Assembly (NCBI RefSeq): GCF_900109565.1
Contig: NZ_FNZZ01000002.1
Location: 558,001-622,000 of the forward strand
Length of the DNA: 64,000 bases
From: Sphingomonas palmae
GTDB lineage: Bacteria > Pseudomonadota > Alphaproteobacteria > Sphingomonadales > Sphingomonadaceae
Reading direction: 5' to 3'
Positions within the stretch are counted from its first letter, which is position 1. Every line of letters starts with the position of its first letter. A model generated the notes under the pieces. The model was not told where the DNA came from and did not search any database. It was given only the letters and a program-made list of their open reading frames with translations. Shown here in pieces: positions 55,400 to 64,000 of the stretch. The position numbers and the translations under genes were made by a program.

Positions 55400-58300
55400 G
55401 TGAACCGTTTCCAGCACCTGCTCGCGGGCACCAGCATGCTCGCCGCGCTCACCGTCTCCGGTAGCGCCGCTGCGCAGTCTACGCCGCTCGCGACGACGCC
55501 GACCCTCGTGCAGGAGGCCGTCCCCGGTCTCGCCGAGGCGACGCCGCAGGCCGACCAGAGCCCCGACACCGCCGCGCAGGCACCCGAGCCGGTCGCGGAC
55601 ATCGTCGTCGTCGGCACGCAGATCAAGGGCGCGAGCGCGACCGCCGCGCTGCCCGTCACCGTGATCGACCAGGCGCAGATCGACGCGACCGGCGCGCTAT
55701 CAGGTGACGAGTTGTTCCGCTCGATCCCGCAAGTCGGCGACGTGACCTTCAACGAGGCGCAGGGCGCGCAGACGTCGAATTCGGCGCGCGGCGACGTCAA
55801 TTCCATCAACCTGCGCAATCTGGGCGTCGGCAACACGCTGGTGCTGTTGAACGGCCGTCGCCTCGTCCAGCATCCGACGAGCCAGGCGGGCGACGGCAAC
55901 GTGCCGGTGCTCGGCTATAATTCCAACTCGCTGCCGGTCGCGGGCATCCAGCGGCTGGAGGTGCTGCGTGACGGTGCGGCCGCGATCTACGGCGCCGACG
56001 CGGTCGCGGGCGTGGTCAACACCGTGACCAAGGACAAGTTCGACGGCGCCAGCCTCGACTATCGCTTCGGCTTCGCGGAGGGCACGCACCGCAAGGAGCT
56101 GCAGGTGACGGGCACCTACGGCAAGAATTTCGACGAAGGCCGCGGCAACGTGTCGGTGTTCCTCGACTACACCCGCCGCACCGCGCAGCTGCCCGAGGAT
56201 CAGGATTACACCGCCACCGACAATCTGTTACCGCTGTTCGCGAACGATCCCGCCTTCGCCGGCAACCTGGCCGCCGACGGACGCGCGACGCAGTCGCCGT
56301 GGGCCAATCTGGCGGTGGTCGGCGGACCCGGCACGATCCGCCGCGGCACCACCGCACTCACCTCGGCGGCAGGTGCATTCCATACGCAATCGGCGACGAA
56401 TCCGGGATGCGCGTACATCCTGAACGGCAACACCTGCTACGGCAGCGGCACGCGCGCGACCGCGTCGACGCTGCGGTCGGAGCGGTTCGACACGCGCCCG
56501 GGTACCACCGTGACGCCGTCGTTCAACCGCTACAATTCGTTCCTGTCGGCGCACTATGACGTGTCGGACGCGCTGACCTTCTACACCGAGCTGGGCTATT
56601 ACCAGGCCGACACGGTGCGCATCCAGCCGCCGACGATCAACCTGAACGCGATCGTGATCCCCGCGTCCAATTACTGGAACCCGTTCGGGCCGGTGCGCTT
56701 CGCCGACGGCACGCTCAACCCGAACCGTATTCCGGGCCTCACCAATGTGCCCGCCGCCGGTCTGCCGGTGCGGCTCAGCACCTACCGCTTCGTTGATGCC
56801 GGGCAGCAGCGCGTCGACGTGACCAACTGGCAGTCGCGCTTCCTCGGCGGCGCGCGCGGCAAGATCGGCAGTTTCGATTTCGACAGCGCGCTGCTCTATT
56901 CGGAGGCGAAATCGACCGATCGCTCCAACGCGATCAACATGACGCTGCTGCAGCAGAACCTCGCGCTCTCGACGCCCGACGCGTACAATCCATTCTCGGG
57001 CGGCTGCTCGGCAACGCCCTCGGTCGGCGACTGCTCGCCCTCCAGTCAGGCCTCGATCGACAGCTTCTCGTTCGACCTCGTCCGGCGCAGCAAGACGACG
57101 CTGGCGCTGGGCGATTTCAAGCTGTCGAACGCCAACCTGTTCGCGCTGCCGGGCGGCAACGTCGGCGTGGCACTCGGCGTCGAGGCGCGGCGCGAGACGC
57201 AGGCCGATATCCGCGACGACAATCTGAACGGCACCAACACCTTCCGCGACGCGGTGACCGGCGAGGTCAATCTGTCGAACGTCGCCGCGGTCAGCCCGAC
57301 GCCGAGCGTCTTTGGTCGCCGCACCGTCTTCTCTGCGTTCGGCGAGCTCGCGATCCCGATCGCCTCGCCCGAGATGGGCGTGCCGCTGATGTACCGCTTC
57401 GACGTACAGCTCGCCGGGCGGTACGAGCATTACAGCGACTTCGGCTCGGTCGCGAAGCCCAAGATCGCCGCCGCCTGGGATTTGGTCGAGGGGTTCCGCC
57501 TGCGCGCCTCCGCATCCAAGGGGTTCCGCGCGCCCAACCTCGAGCAGGTCAACACGACGCGCTACTCGCGCCTCGGCTCCAACACCGATTTCATCCGCTG
57601 CGAGGCTGACCTGCGTTCGGGGCGGATCGCGACGTTCAACGCCTGCGGCCGCGCCAACAGCTACCAGATCGCGGTGTCGGGCAATCGTGACCTCCAGCCC
57701 GAAGACAGCACCAACTGGACCGTCGGCACGGTGCTGCAACCCGCCTTCATCCCGCGCGAGTACGGGCGGCTGACGCTGACCGCCGATTTCTGGTCGATCA
57801 AGCAGGTCGGCATCGTCGGACAGTTCGGCGCGCAGAACGCGCTGGTGCTCGACTATCTGCTGCGCCAGCAAGGGTCGTTCAACCCGAACGTCATCCGCGC
57901 CGCGCCGACCGCCGACGACACGCCGCTGTTCGCCGGCACCGGCATCGCGCCCGCGGGCACGATCACGCAGATCAACGATCAGTTCGTCAACCTGCTGCCG
58001 CAGACCGTGCAGGGACTCGACCTCGCCCTGCTCTACAACGTGCGCACCGACGTGGGTAAGTTCGATCTCGCGATCAACGGCGCGCGCTTGACCAAGTTCA
58101 GCCGCGACACCCCGCCTGCGGTGCAGGCCCTGTTCGATGCGCGCGCGGCGGGACAGATCAACGCCGCCACGCCGCTGACCGATGCCAGCGACCTTTTGCA
58201 GGACCGCGGGCGGCCGAAATGGCGCGTGACCGGCTCGCTCACCTGGTCGCTCGATCAGTGGCAGGTCGGCGCATTCGCCAATTACATCGGCCCGGTCAAC

Positions 58301-58534
58301 GACACCAATTTCCTCGACACCGACGGCAACCCCTACGTCGTCGACGGCACCACGACGTTCAACCTGTACGGCCAGTACCGCGTGAAGGGCGGCTTCATGG
58401 ACGACACGCGGCTGCGCATCGGCGTGCGCAACCTGTTTGACAAGCAGCCGCCGGTCACCGCCGACGGCTATCTCGGCTCGCTCTACGTGCCCTACGCGCG
58501 TTACTGGTACCTGACCGTTGGAAAGCGCTTCTGA
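55400..58534 (+). CDS. TonB-dependent receptor coupled to dctA
   Basis: It is a 1044-residue outer-membrane receptor with signal peptide (SGSAAAQ), TonB-box-like DIVVVGTQ, plug (SINLRNLGVGNTLVLLNGRR, then GAAAIYGADAVAGVVN) and a large barrel ending WYLTVGKRF. The start is GTG 55400, 2 bases after the dctA stop, with GGGAGAG upstream; the longer frame back to 55058 runs inside dctA and is not coding. The linkage to dctA and an SGNH hydrolase suggests uptake of an esterified or polymeric dicarboxylate-containing substrate (inference). Confidence 0.93.
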   Translation: MNRFQHLLAGTSMLAALTVSGSAAAQSTPLATTPTLVQEAVPGLAEATPQADQSPDTAAQAPEPVADIVVVGTQIKGASATAALPVTVIDQAQIDATGALSGDELFRSIPQVGDVTFNEAQGAQTSNSARGDVNSINLRNLGVGNTLVLLNGRRLVQHPTSQAGDGNVPVLGYNSNSLPVAGIQRLEVLRDGAAAIYGADAVAGVVNTVTKDKFDGASLDYRFGFAEGTHRKELQVTGTYGKNFDEGRGNVSVFLDYTRRTAQLPEDQDYTATDNLLPLFANDPAFAGNLAADGRATQSPWANLAVVGGPGTIRRGTTALTSAAGAFHTQSATNPGCAYILNGNTCYGSGTRATASTLRSERFDTRPGTTVTPSFNRYNSFLSAHYDVSDALTFYTELGYYQADTVRIQPPTINLNAIVIPASNYWNPFGPVRFADGTLNPNRIPGLTNVPAAGLPVRLSTYRFVDAGQQRVDVTNWQSRFLGGARGKIGSFDFDSALLYSEAKSTDRSNAINMTLLQQNLALSTPDAYNPFSGGCSATPSVGDCSPSSQASIDSFSFDLVRRSKTTLALGDFKLSNANLFALPGGNVGVALGVEARRETQADIRDDNLNGTNTFRDAVTGEVNLSNVAAVSPTPSVFGRRTVFSAFGELAIPIASPEMGVPLMYRFDVQLAGRYEHYSDFGSVAKPKIAAAWDLVEGFRLRASASKGFRAPNLEQVNTTRYSRLGSNTDFIRCEADLRSGRIATFNACGRANSYQIAVSGNRDLQPEDSTNWTVGTVLQPAFIPREYGRLTLTADFWSIKQVGIVGQFGAQNALVLDYLLRQQGSFNPNVIRAAPTADDTPLFAGTGIAPAGTITQINDQFVNLLPQTVQGLDLALLYNVRTDVGKFDLAINGARLTKFSRDTPPAVQALFDARAAGQINAATPLTDASDLLQDRGRPKWRVTGSLTWSLDQWQVGAFANYIGPVNDTNFLDTDGNPYVVDGTTTFNLYGQYRVKGGFMDDTRLRIGVRNLFDKQPPVTADGYLGSLYVPYARYWYLTVGKRF

Positions 58535-59430
58535 TGCTCCGCCTGCTCGCTACTCTCTCGCTCCTCGCCGCCACGCCCGCCTTCGCGCAACAGGCGGCGC
58601 CAGCGCCCGCGCCAGCAGTACGCACCAGCGCACCGATCCGCGTGCTGTTCATCGGCAACAGCTTCACGCAGGGCGCGCATTCGGCGGTGCGCAACTGGCA
58701 CGCGAACGCCGTTACCGACCTCAACCGCGCCGGCTACGGCGGGGTGCCGGCCTTGTTCAAGGCGTTCGCCGACCAGGCCGGGCTCAACTACGAGGTCAGC
58801 CTGGAAACGCAGGGCGGCAAAACGCTCGGCTTCCACTATGACGAGCGGCGCCAGCTGTTCGACCGTGCGTGGGACGTGGTGGTGTTGCAGGAACTGTCGA
58901 CGCTCAGCCATGCGCGTCCCGGCGACGCGACCGACTACGTCCGCGATGTCGGACGCCTGACGCGGCTGCTGACCGCGCGCAACCCGCGCGTCCGCGTCGA
59001 GCTGATGGCGACGTGGAGCCGCGCCGACCTCGCCTACCGTGGGCAGGACCGCTGGGCGAGCAAGCCGATCGCGACGATGGCGCTCGACCTGCGCGCCGCC
59101 GCCGATCAGGCGCGCGCGGCCACGCCGGGCGTCGCGGGCGTGCTGCCGGTCGGACAGGCGTGGAACCGCGCCTTCGCGCGCGGCGTCGCCGACCCGAACC
59201 CCTATGACGGCGTCGCCTTCGGACAGGCCGATCTGTGGACCTACGACCAGTATCACGCCAGCGTCGCGGGCTATTATCTCGAAGCGCTGATCGTGTTCGG
59301 GCAGCTGACCGGCGTCGACCCGCGCACGCTCGGCCGGGGTGAGCGCTCAGCGGACGAGCTCGGCCTGTCGGAGGATACGGCGGCGGCGTTGCAGGGGATC
59401 GCGTCGGACGAGCTACGCGCCGCGCGCTGA
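58534..59430 (+). CDS. Secreted SGNH/GDSL-type hydrolase
   Basis: It is a 298-residue protein with a signal peptide (TPAFAQ|QA) and SGNH block I as GNSFTQGAHSAVR (Ser nucleophile), and the C-terminal block V DQYHAS (Asp/His). The family comprises esterases and lipases. It overlaps the TonB receptor stop (TGATG), so it is coupled to it and probably works in the periplasm on the imported substrate. Confidence 0.85.
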   Translation: MLRLLATLSLLAATPAFAQQAAPAPAPAVRTSAPIRVLFIGNSFTQGAHSAVRNWHANAVTDLNRAGYGGVPALFKAFADQAGLNYEVSLETQGGKTLGFHYDERRQLFDRAWDVVVLQELSTLSHARPGDATDYVRDVGRLTRLLTARNPRVRVELMATWSRADLAYRGQDRWASKPIATMALDLRAAADQARAATPGVAGVLPVGQAWNRAFARGVADPNPYDGVAFGQADLWTYDQYHASVAGYYLEALIVFGQLTGVDPRTLGRGERSADELGLSEDTAAALQGIASDELRAAR

Positions 59431-59434
59431 CCGC

Positions 59435-61072
59435 TCACGCGTCCGGCAGCGCGTACCCCGCCATGCGCTGCCGCAGCAGTTTCTTGTCGATCTTGCCGGT
59501 TGCGCCGAGCGGGATCTCGTCCACCACGACGACGTCGTCGGGCATCCACCAGCGCGCGATTCTACCGTCGAGGAAGCCGAGCAGCTCCGCCTTGCCGCAG
59601 GTGGCACCGGCGTGGCGCTGGATCAGCAGGATCGGGCGCTCGTCCCATTTCGGATGCGCGACGCCGATCACCGCGGCGAGCGCGACCTCCGGGTGGCCGA
59701 CCGCGATGTTCTCGATCTCGATCGAGCTGATCCACTCGCCGCCCGATTTGACGATGTCCTTCGCGCGGTCGGTGATCTGCATGTAGCCCGCGGGATCGAT
59801 CGTCGACACGTCACCGGTGTCGAAGAAGCCCTCCGTGTCGAGCACATCGCCGCCCTCGCCGCCGAAATAGCCGCTCGTGATCGTCGGCCCCTTGATCATC
59901 AGCCGCCCGGCCGTCCGGCCATCGTGCGGTAGACGGTTGCCCGCGTCGTCGACCAGCTTGAGCTCCAGCCCGCAGACCAGCCGCCCCTGCATGCCCTTGT
60001 GCCGCACCTGCTCGTCATAGGGTTGCGCCAAGACCTCGGGGCTGGGTGTCGACAGCGTCGCGAGCGGCGAGGTCTCAGTCATGCCCCAACCCTGCACCAC
60101 CTCGACGCCGTAATCGTCCTGGAACGCGCGGATCAGTGCCTCGGGCGGGGCGGAGCCACCGATCACCACGCGCTTCAACGTCGAGAAGCGCGCGCCGCTG
60201 GAACGCAGATAGTGGAGCAAGCCCTGCCACACGGTCGGCACCGCGGCGGAGAAGGTCACGCCCTCGTCCTCGATCAACCGGTAGATCGACTCGCCGTCCA
60301 TCCGCGCGCCCGGCAGCACCAGCTTGGCGCCGACCGCGGGGGCGGAATAGACCACGCCCCAGGCGTTGGCGTGGTACATCGGCACCACCAGCAGCACCGT
60401 GTCGCGCGTCGTCAGCGCGAGCGCGTCGGCCTGCAACGTCATCATCGTATGCAGGTAGTTGGATCGGTGCGAGTAGAGCACGCCCTTCGGGTTGCCCGTC
60501 GTCCCCGAGGTATAGCACAGCCCGCACGCCAGCCGCTCGTCGAAGCCGCCCCAGGCGAACTCGGCCGGCTCGTCCGCGATCCAGTCGTCGAACGCGACCG
60601 CCGGATAGTCGGTCGTGGGCAGGTCGGCGGCGGCGCACAGGAAGATCACGCGCTCGATCGACGGCGCGGCGGGGAGCAGCGGTCCGATCAGCGGCGCACA
60701 GGCAGGATCGGCGAGCAGGATGCGATCGCCCGCGTGCGCGGCGATATAGGCGATCTGTTCGGGGAACAGCCGCGGGTTGAGCGTGTGGAGCACCGCGCCC
60801 ATGCCGGTCGCGCCGTACCAGGCGGCGAGGTGCCGCGCGCTGTTCCACCCCATCGTCGCGACCCGGTCTCCCTGCCCGATCCCGGCGCGGGCGAGCGCGT
60901 TCGACACGCGCTTCGCCGCCTGGTGCAGCCAGGCATAGTCGAGGCGCGTGACGCTGCCGTCAGCCTCGCGCGACACGATCTCGCGCGCGCCGTGCCAGGT
61001 GTTGGCATGATCGAGGAAGCCGTCGACGGTCAGCGACACGTCCTGCATCAATCCGAACAGCGCCTGCGACAT
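59435..61072 (-). CDS. Long-chain fatty acid-CoA ligase (AMP-binding)
   Basis: It is a 545-residue adenylate-forming enzyme with the AMP signature YTSGTTGNPKGV, the aromatic motif GWGMTE, the DTGDVSTID hinge and the C-terminal lysine motif (GKIDKKLLRQ). It activates a medium- or long-chain acyl group to the CoA ester. The start at ATG 61072 has GGAGAG 6 bases upstream. It is convergent with the SGNH gene, with 4 bases between. It may act on acyl groups freed by that hydrolase (inference). Confidence 0.92.
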   Translation of the reverse strand: MSQALFGLMQDVSLTVDGFLDHANTWHGAREIVSREADGSVTRLDYAWLHQAAKRVSNALARAGIGQGDRVATMGWNSARHLAAWYGATGMGAVLHTLNPRLFPEQIAYIAAHAGDRILLADPACAPLIGPLLPAAPSIERVIFLCAAADLPTTDYPAVAFDDWIADEPAEFAWGGFDERLACGLCYTSGTTGNPKGVLYSHRSNYLHTMMTLQADALALTTRDTVLLVVPMYHANAWGVVYSAPAVGAKLVLPGARMDGESIYRLIEDEGVTFSAAVPTVWQGLLHYLRSSGARFSTLKRVVIGGSAPPEALIRAFQDDYGVEVVQGWGMTETSPLATLSTPSPEVLAQPYDEQVRHKGMQGRLVCGLELKLVDDAGNRLPHDGRTAGRLMIKGPTITSGYFGGEGGDVLDTEGFFDTGDVSTIDPAGYMQITDRAKDIVKSGGEWISSIEIENIAVGHPEVALAAVIGVAHPKWDERPILLIQRHAGATCGKAELLGFLDGRIARWWMPDDVVVVDEIPLGATGKIDKKLLRQRMAGYALPDA

Positions 61073-61196
61073 GGCTCGCTCTCCTATCCACACCGGCTGT
61101 TTCGCCGGTTACGTGCCTTGTGGCCGTTTCCGCCCCAACTTGTCGTGTTTCGTTTGGTGTCGCCAGCCCGCTTACGTAACTTTTGTTGGCGTGGGG

Positions 61197-61883
61197 TCAG
61201 ACGACCCACCGCCAGACGCCCGCCGCCCAGCCGGCGAGCGGAATGTGCGCCCAGGTCGCCGCCAGCCACAGCACGACGCCGCCGCCGAGCGCGTGACCGC
61301 CGAGCCTGCCAACCTGCGCATGTCCGGCCGTGATCGCGGCGAAGGGCAGGTAGCTCGTCCGCCGCTCCCACTCGGGCCAGAAATCGGGCTGGAGCCGCGC
61401 CTTCTTGCGGTCCTGAAGATGAGCGCCGACCAGCGCCAGCACGATGATTGCGCCGGCCAGCACGACGTTCGACGGGTCGGGGTAGACGAGGATGTGCGCG
61501 CCGCCCCACAGCGCGAAACCCCACATCATCGGATGGCGCGTGATCGCGTAGACGCCGCTGGCGAAAGGGACCGGTCTGGTCTTCGCCGTAGGATCGGGCA
61601 GCGCCGGGTTGCGGACCAGCGAGCCGGTGAACAGCACGCTCGCCACCAGCATCACGATCGTGGCGATTGCCCACGAGCCATCACCGACCGGCCACAGCGG
61701 CGTCGCCGCGGGCGTGGCGCGGTACGCGACGACGAGCCAACCGAGCGTCACCACCGCGACGAGGCTGTAGAGCCCCAGGAACCCGCCCTCGCCGATCCGG
61801 CGCACCAGCGGCGCGCGCAGCGGATGCGACAGGAGGAAGTGCGTACCCACGAACGCGACCGCGGCGAGCCCCACTTCCTCCAT
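61197..61883 (-). CDS. NnrU family membrane protein
   Basis: It is a 228-residue protein with about six membrane helices and the NnrU landmarks VGTHFLLSHPLRAPLVRRIG, VYAITRHPMMWGFALWGGAH and a C-terminal PFAAITAG. NnrU proteins are linked to nitrite/nitric-oxide respiration in rhizobia, and others are 15-cis-zeta-carotene isomerase-related. No denitrification gene is nearby. It lies downstream of the POT transporter on the same strand with a 33-base gap. Confidence 0.88.
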   Translation of the reverse strand: MEEVGLAAVAFVGTHFLLSHPLRAPLVRRIGEGGFLGLYSLVAVVTLGWLVVAYRATPAATPLWPVGDGSWAIATIVMLVASVLFTGSLVRNPALPDPTAKTRPVPFASGVYAITRHPMMWGFALWGGAHILVYPDPSNVVLAGAIIVLALVGAHLQDRKKARLQPDFWPEWERRTSYLPFAAITAGHAQVGRLGGHALGGGVVLWLAATWAHIPLAGWAAGVWRWVV

Positions 61884-61916
61884 CCCGGCTTCCCCCCGCC
61901 CGATTTCCGCTCGTCG

Positions 61917-63728
61917 TTACTGGACCCCGTGCATCCAGCGCTTGATGAACGGCGACAGCGCCAGCAGCACCGCACCGATCACCGCCGCGGTCAGACCGAT
62001 GGTCCAGAACACCTGGTTGTAGGTGTCGAGGCTGACCTTCAGGTTGGTCACCTGCCCGCCGACCGTCTCGACCGAGGCGACCTGCGCCACGATGCCGGCA
62101 ACATACTGCGCGACCGAGATCGACAGGAACCACACGCCCATCATCAACCCGACGATCCGCGCGATTGACAGCTTGGTGATCATGCTCAAGCCCACCGGCG
62201 AGATGCACAATTCGGCGACCGAGTGGATCAGGTATAGCCCCGCCAGCCACCAGATCGCGACCTTGAAGTCGCTGCCGGCGAACTGCCCGCCCCAGACGAG
62301 GAACAGGAAGCCGAGGCCGACGCCGATCAGCGCGAGGCCGAACTTGACCGGGATCGACGGCTCGATCCCGCGTGCGGCGAGCTTGGTCCACAGGATCGAC
62401 ATGACGGGTGCCAATGCGACGATGAAGAACGCGTTGAAGAACTGCGTCTGCGGCGCGGTGATCGCGAACCCGCCGGCGATCGTCAGGTCGGTGTTGCGAT
62501 CGGCGAACAGCGTCAGGCTCGACCCCGCCTGCTCGAACAGGGTCCAGAACACGACGTTGAACACGATCAGGATCATCGCCGCCAACATCATCTGGAACTC
62601 GGCCTTGCTACCCTTCGCGTACGACCAGATCAGGATGCCGGGCACGCTGACCAGGAAGGTGCCGAACAGCAGCTTACCCATCAGTGACAGGGAGGCGATA
62701 TAGCCGAGGATGCCCGAGCCGGGTTCGGGCGCGGTCGAGTTCATCAGGTTGACGAACAGGAAATAGAACACCGGCACCGCCAGGATCGCGCCGGCGAAGA
62801 TCGCGAGCGTGCGGTCGGGGCCGCTGCGCACCGGCGCCTCGCCGATACCGTTCAGCTTCCCGCCGTTGAACTGGATCAGCGCCCAGGAGATCAGCATGCC
62901 CGCGGCCGCGAGGCCGAAGCCCGCCCACCAGCCGACCTTATCGGCGAGCAGCGGGCAGAGCAGCTGCGAGCCGAGCGATCCGAGATTGATCCCCATGTAG
63001 AAGATCGTGAACCCCGCGTCGCGGCGACGATCGCCGCCGGCGTAGAGCTCGCCCACCATTGTCGAGATGTTGGGCTTGAAGAAGCCGTTACCGACCGAGA
63101 TCAGGCTGAGCGCGATGAGCAGCACCGCGGTCAGCAGCGCACTGCGCTCGCCGCCGGTTTCGAACCCGCCCTTGGCGACGGTCTGCGCGACCGACTTGTC
63201 GGGATTGAGCAGCGAGACCGAACCGTCCTCGTTGCCCTTGATCTCCAGCCGTCCCTGCGGGGTGACGAGGTAGCGTACCTCGGCCGCGGCGCTCGTCGGC
63301 GCGTCGCGGAAACCGTCGACCTGCACCTCGTAGCGCTGCCCGTCGATGGTCGCGTACGGCCGCGCCGTCTCGCCGCCGAAGCAGAGCGTGAAATAGCCGA
63401 CCGCCATCATGATCGCGCCGAACTTCACCGACCGCTTGGAGCCGAGATACTGGTCGGCCAGATAGCCGCCGACGAGCGGGGTCAGGTACACCAGCGCGGT
63501 GAATCCGCCGTACAGGCCCGTCGCCTCACGGTCGCCGAACACGAAATGCTTGGTGAGATACAGCGTCAGGAGCGCGCGCATCCCGTAGTAACCGAACCGC
63601 TCCCACATCTCGGTCGTGAACAACCGCGCGAGCTGGCGCGGATGGCCGAACCAGGTTTCCTCCGCCGCCGGATTGGTGTGGGTGATGTCGGGCTCGGCGC
63701 GGTTGTCCGCGGTCGAAGTATCCACCAT
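61917..63728 (-). CDS. POT/PTR family peptide MFS transporter
   Basis: It is a 603-residue proton-coupled oligopeptide transporter with the POT signature ExxER as EMWERFGYYGMR, 12-14 helices and GYFTLCFGGE. A periplasmic insertion of ~100 residues between helices 4 and 5 (TARPYATIDGQRYEVQVDGF and onwards) is unusual in length, though known in some sphingomonad and xanthomonad POTs. The start is ATG 63728; upstream codons to 63839 lack similarity. It is divergent from the nitroreductase gene. Confidence 0.92.
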   Translation of the reverse strand: MVDTSTADNRAEPDITHTNPAAEETWFGHPRQLARLFTTEMWERFGYYGMRALLTLYLTKHFVFGDREATGLYGGFTALVYLTPLVGGYLADQYLGSKRSVKFGAIMMAVGYFTLCFGGETARPYATIDGQRYEVQVDGFRDAPTSAAAEVRYLVTPQGRLEIKGNEDGSVSLLNPDKSVAQTVAKGGFETGGERSALLTAVLLIALSLISVGNGFFKPNISTMVGELYAGGDRRRDAGFTIFYMGINLGSLGSQLLCPLLADKVGWWAGFGLAAAGMLISWALIQFNGGKLNGIGEAPVRSGPDRTLAIFAGAILAVPVFYFLFVNLMNSTAPEPGSGILGYIASLSLMGKLLFGTFLVSVPGILIWSYAKGSKAEFQMMLAAMILIVFNVVFWTLFEQAGSSLTLFADRNTDLTIAGGFAITAPQTQFFNAFFIVALAPVMSILWTKLAARGIEPSIPVKFGLALIGVGLGFLFLVWGGQFAGSDFKVAIWWLAGLYLIHSVAELCISPVGLSMITKLSIARIVGLMMGVWFLSISVAQYVAGIVAQVASVETVGGQVTNLKVSLDTYNQVFWTIGLTAAVIGAVLLALSPFIKRWMHGVQ

Positions 63729-63857
63729 TGTTCGAAATACGCTCCCTGAACTTGCGTTCACGCTTACGCTGACGCGGCGCGCGCGATGGTTGCACCGGAG
63801 ACTAGCGGCTGAGATCGCGCTGTAAATACGCGTTAACACTTCCTAGATGCCGCACCC

Positions 63858-64000
63858 ATGTTCAACGACCGCTCCTCGCTCCTCGCGCATCTCTCCACCC
63901 GCCGCTCGGGCAAGCCGCGCGATCTGGTCGCGCCTGGGCCTGATCATGCCGAACTGGTGCAGATGATCGCGCTCGCCGCGCGCACCCCCGACCACGGAAA
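63858..64000 (+). CDS. Nitroreductase family protein (5' end only)
   Basis: Only the first 47 codons are in the window: MFNDRSSLLAHLSTRRSGKP and then LVQMIALAARTPDHGK. The RRSGKP loop and ARTPDHGK motif match YdjA-type FMN nitroreductases, in which the RR motif and PDHGK bind FMN. The rest lies beyond the right edge. Confidence 0.85.
   Translation, partial: MFNDRSSLLAHLSTRRSGKPRDLVAPGPDHAELVQMIALAARTPDHG

Overview
The window is a GC-rich stretch of an alphaproteobacterial chromosome, most probably a sphingomonad (Sphingomonas or a close relative). This is inferred from gene content: two large TonB-dependent receptors, a short-form HisG, CobS/CobT, a Ros/MucR regulator, a DUF6771-type small protein, and densely packed genes with ATGA/GTGA-type overlaps. 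No rRNA or taxonomic marker is present, so genus level is inference.

Layout. (1) 1-7.8 kb: the end of a trehalose operon (otsB and a GH15 hydrolase), a methyltransferase/GtrA pair divergent from a GT-C-like membrane protein, marC, folD, yggT and an AT-richer orphan. (2) 7.8-13.5 kb: argB, then an iron-uptake unit (TonB siderophore receptor, PiuC-type hydroxylase, PepSY membrane protein) behind a Fur-like palindrome. (3) 13.5-25.3 kb: an Asp/Glu racemase, cobT-cobS, small enzymes (VOC, DUF1428, bolA, GST, NUDIX, pirin, AraC, DUF2332) and hisG-hisD. (4) 25.3-33.6 kb: nusB, a CPA1 antiporter, thiL, H+-pyrophosphatase, infA, maf, an RNase E/G-family protein, yacG and tRNA-Phe(GAA).

(5) 33.6-45.76 kb: a 12.1-kb integrative element in the 3' half of tRNA-Phe, bounded by a 53-bp direct repeat. 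It carries a tyrosine integrase, an excisionase-like HTH protein, a 462-residue protein with motifs resembling family-A/single-subunit polymerases, a KTSC protein, a nuclease, several small membrane or secreted proteins, a MucR-like regulator without zinc cysteines, a serine recombinase, and a 795-residue orphan next to attR with a Cys/His cluster and an R-N-x3-H (HEPN-like) motif. The element is visibly AT-richer than its flanks. It has no phage structural or conjugation genes and looks like a small mobilisable or satellite-type island with a possible defence cargo.

(6) 45.8-50.7 kb: a DUF1501/DUF1800 pair and an ECF sigma / anti-sigma / periplasmic sensor unit laid out like cnrH-cnrY-cnrX, plus an EF-hand protein. 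(7) 50.8-61.1 kb: a dicarboxylate module, dctB-dctD divergent from dctA, with dctA running into a TonB receptor and an SGNH hydrolase. DctD lacks the GAFTGA loop needed for sigma-54. An acyl-CoA ligase follows. (8) 61.2-64 kb: an NnrU protein, a POT peptide transporter and the start of a nitroreductase gene.

The most promising leads are the polymerase-like protein and the HEPN-like orphan of the island, the GAFTGA-less DctD, and the histidine-free CnrX-like sensor.
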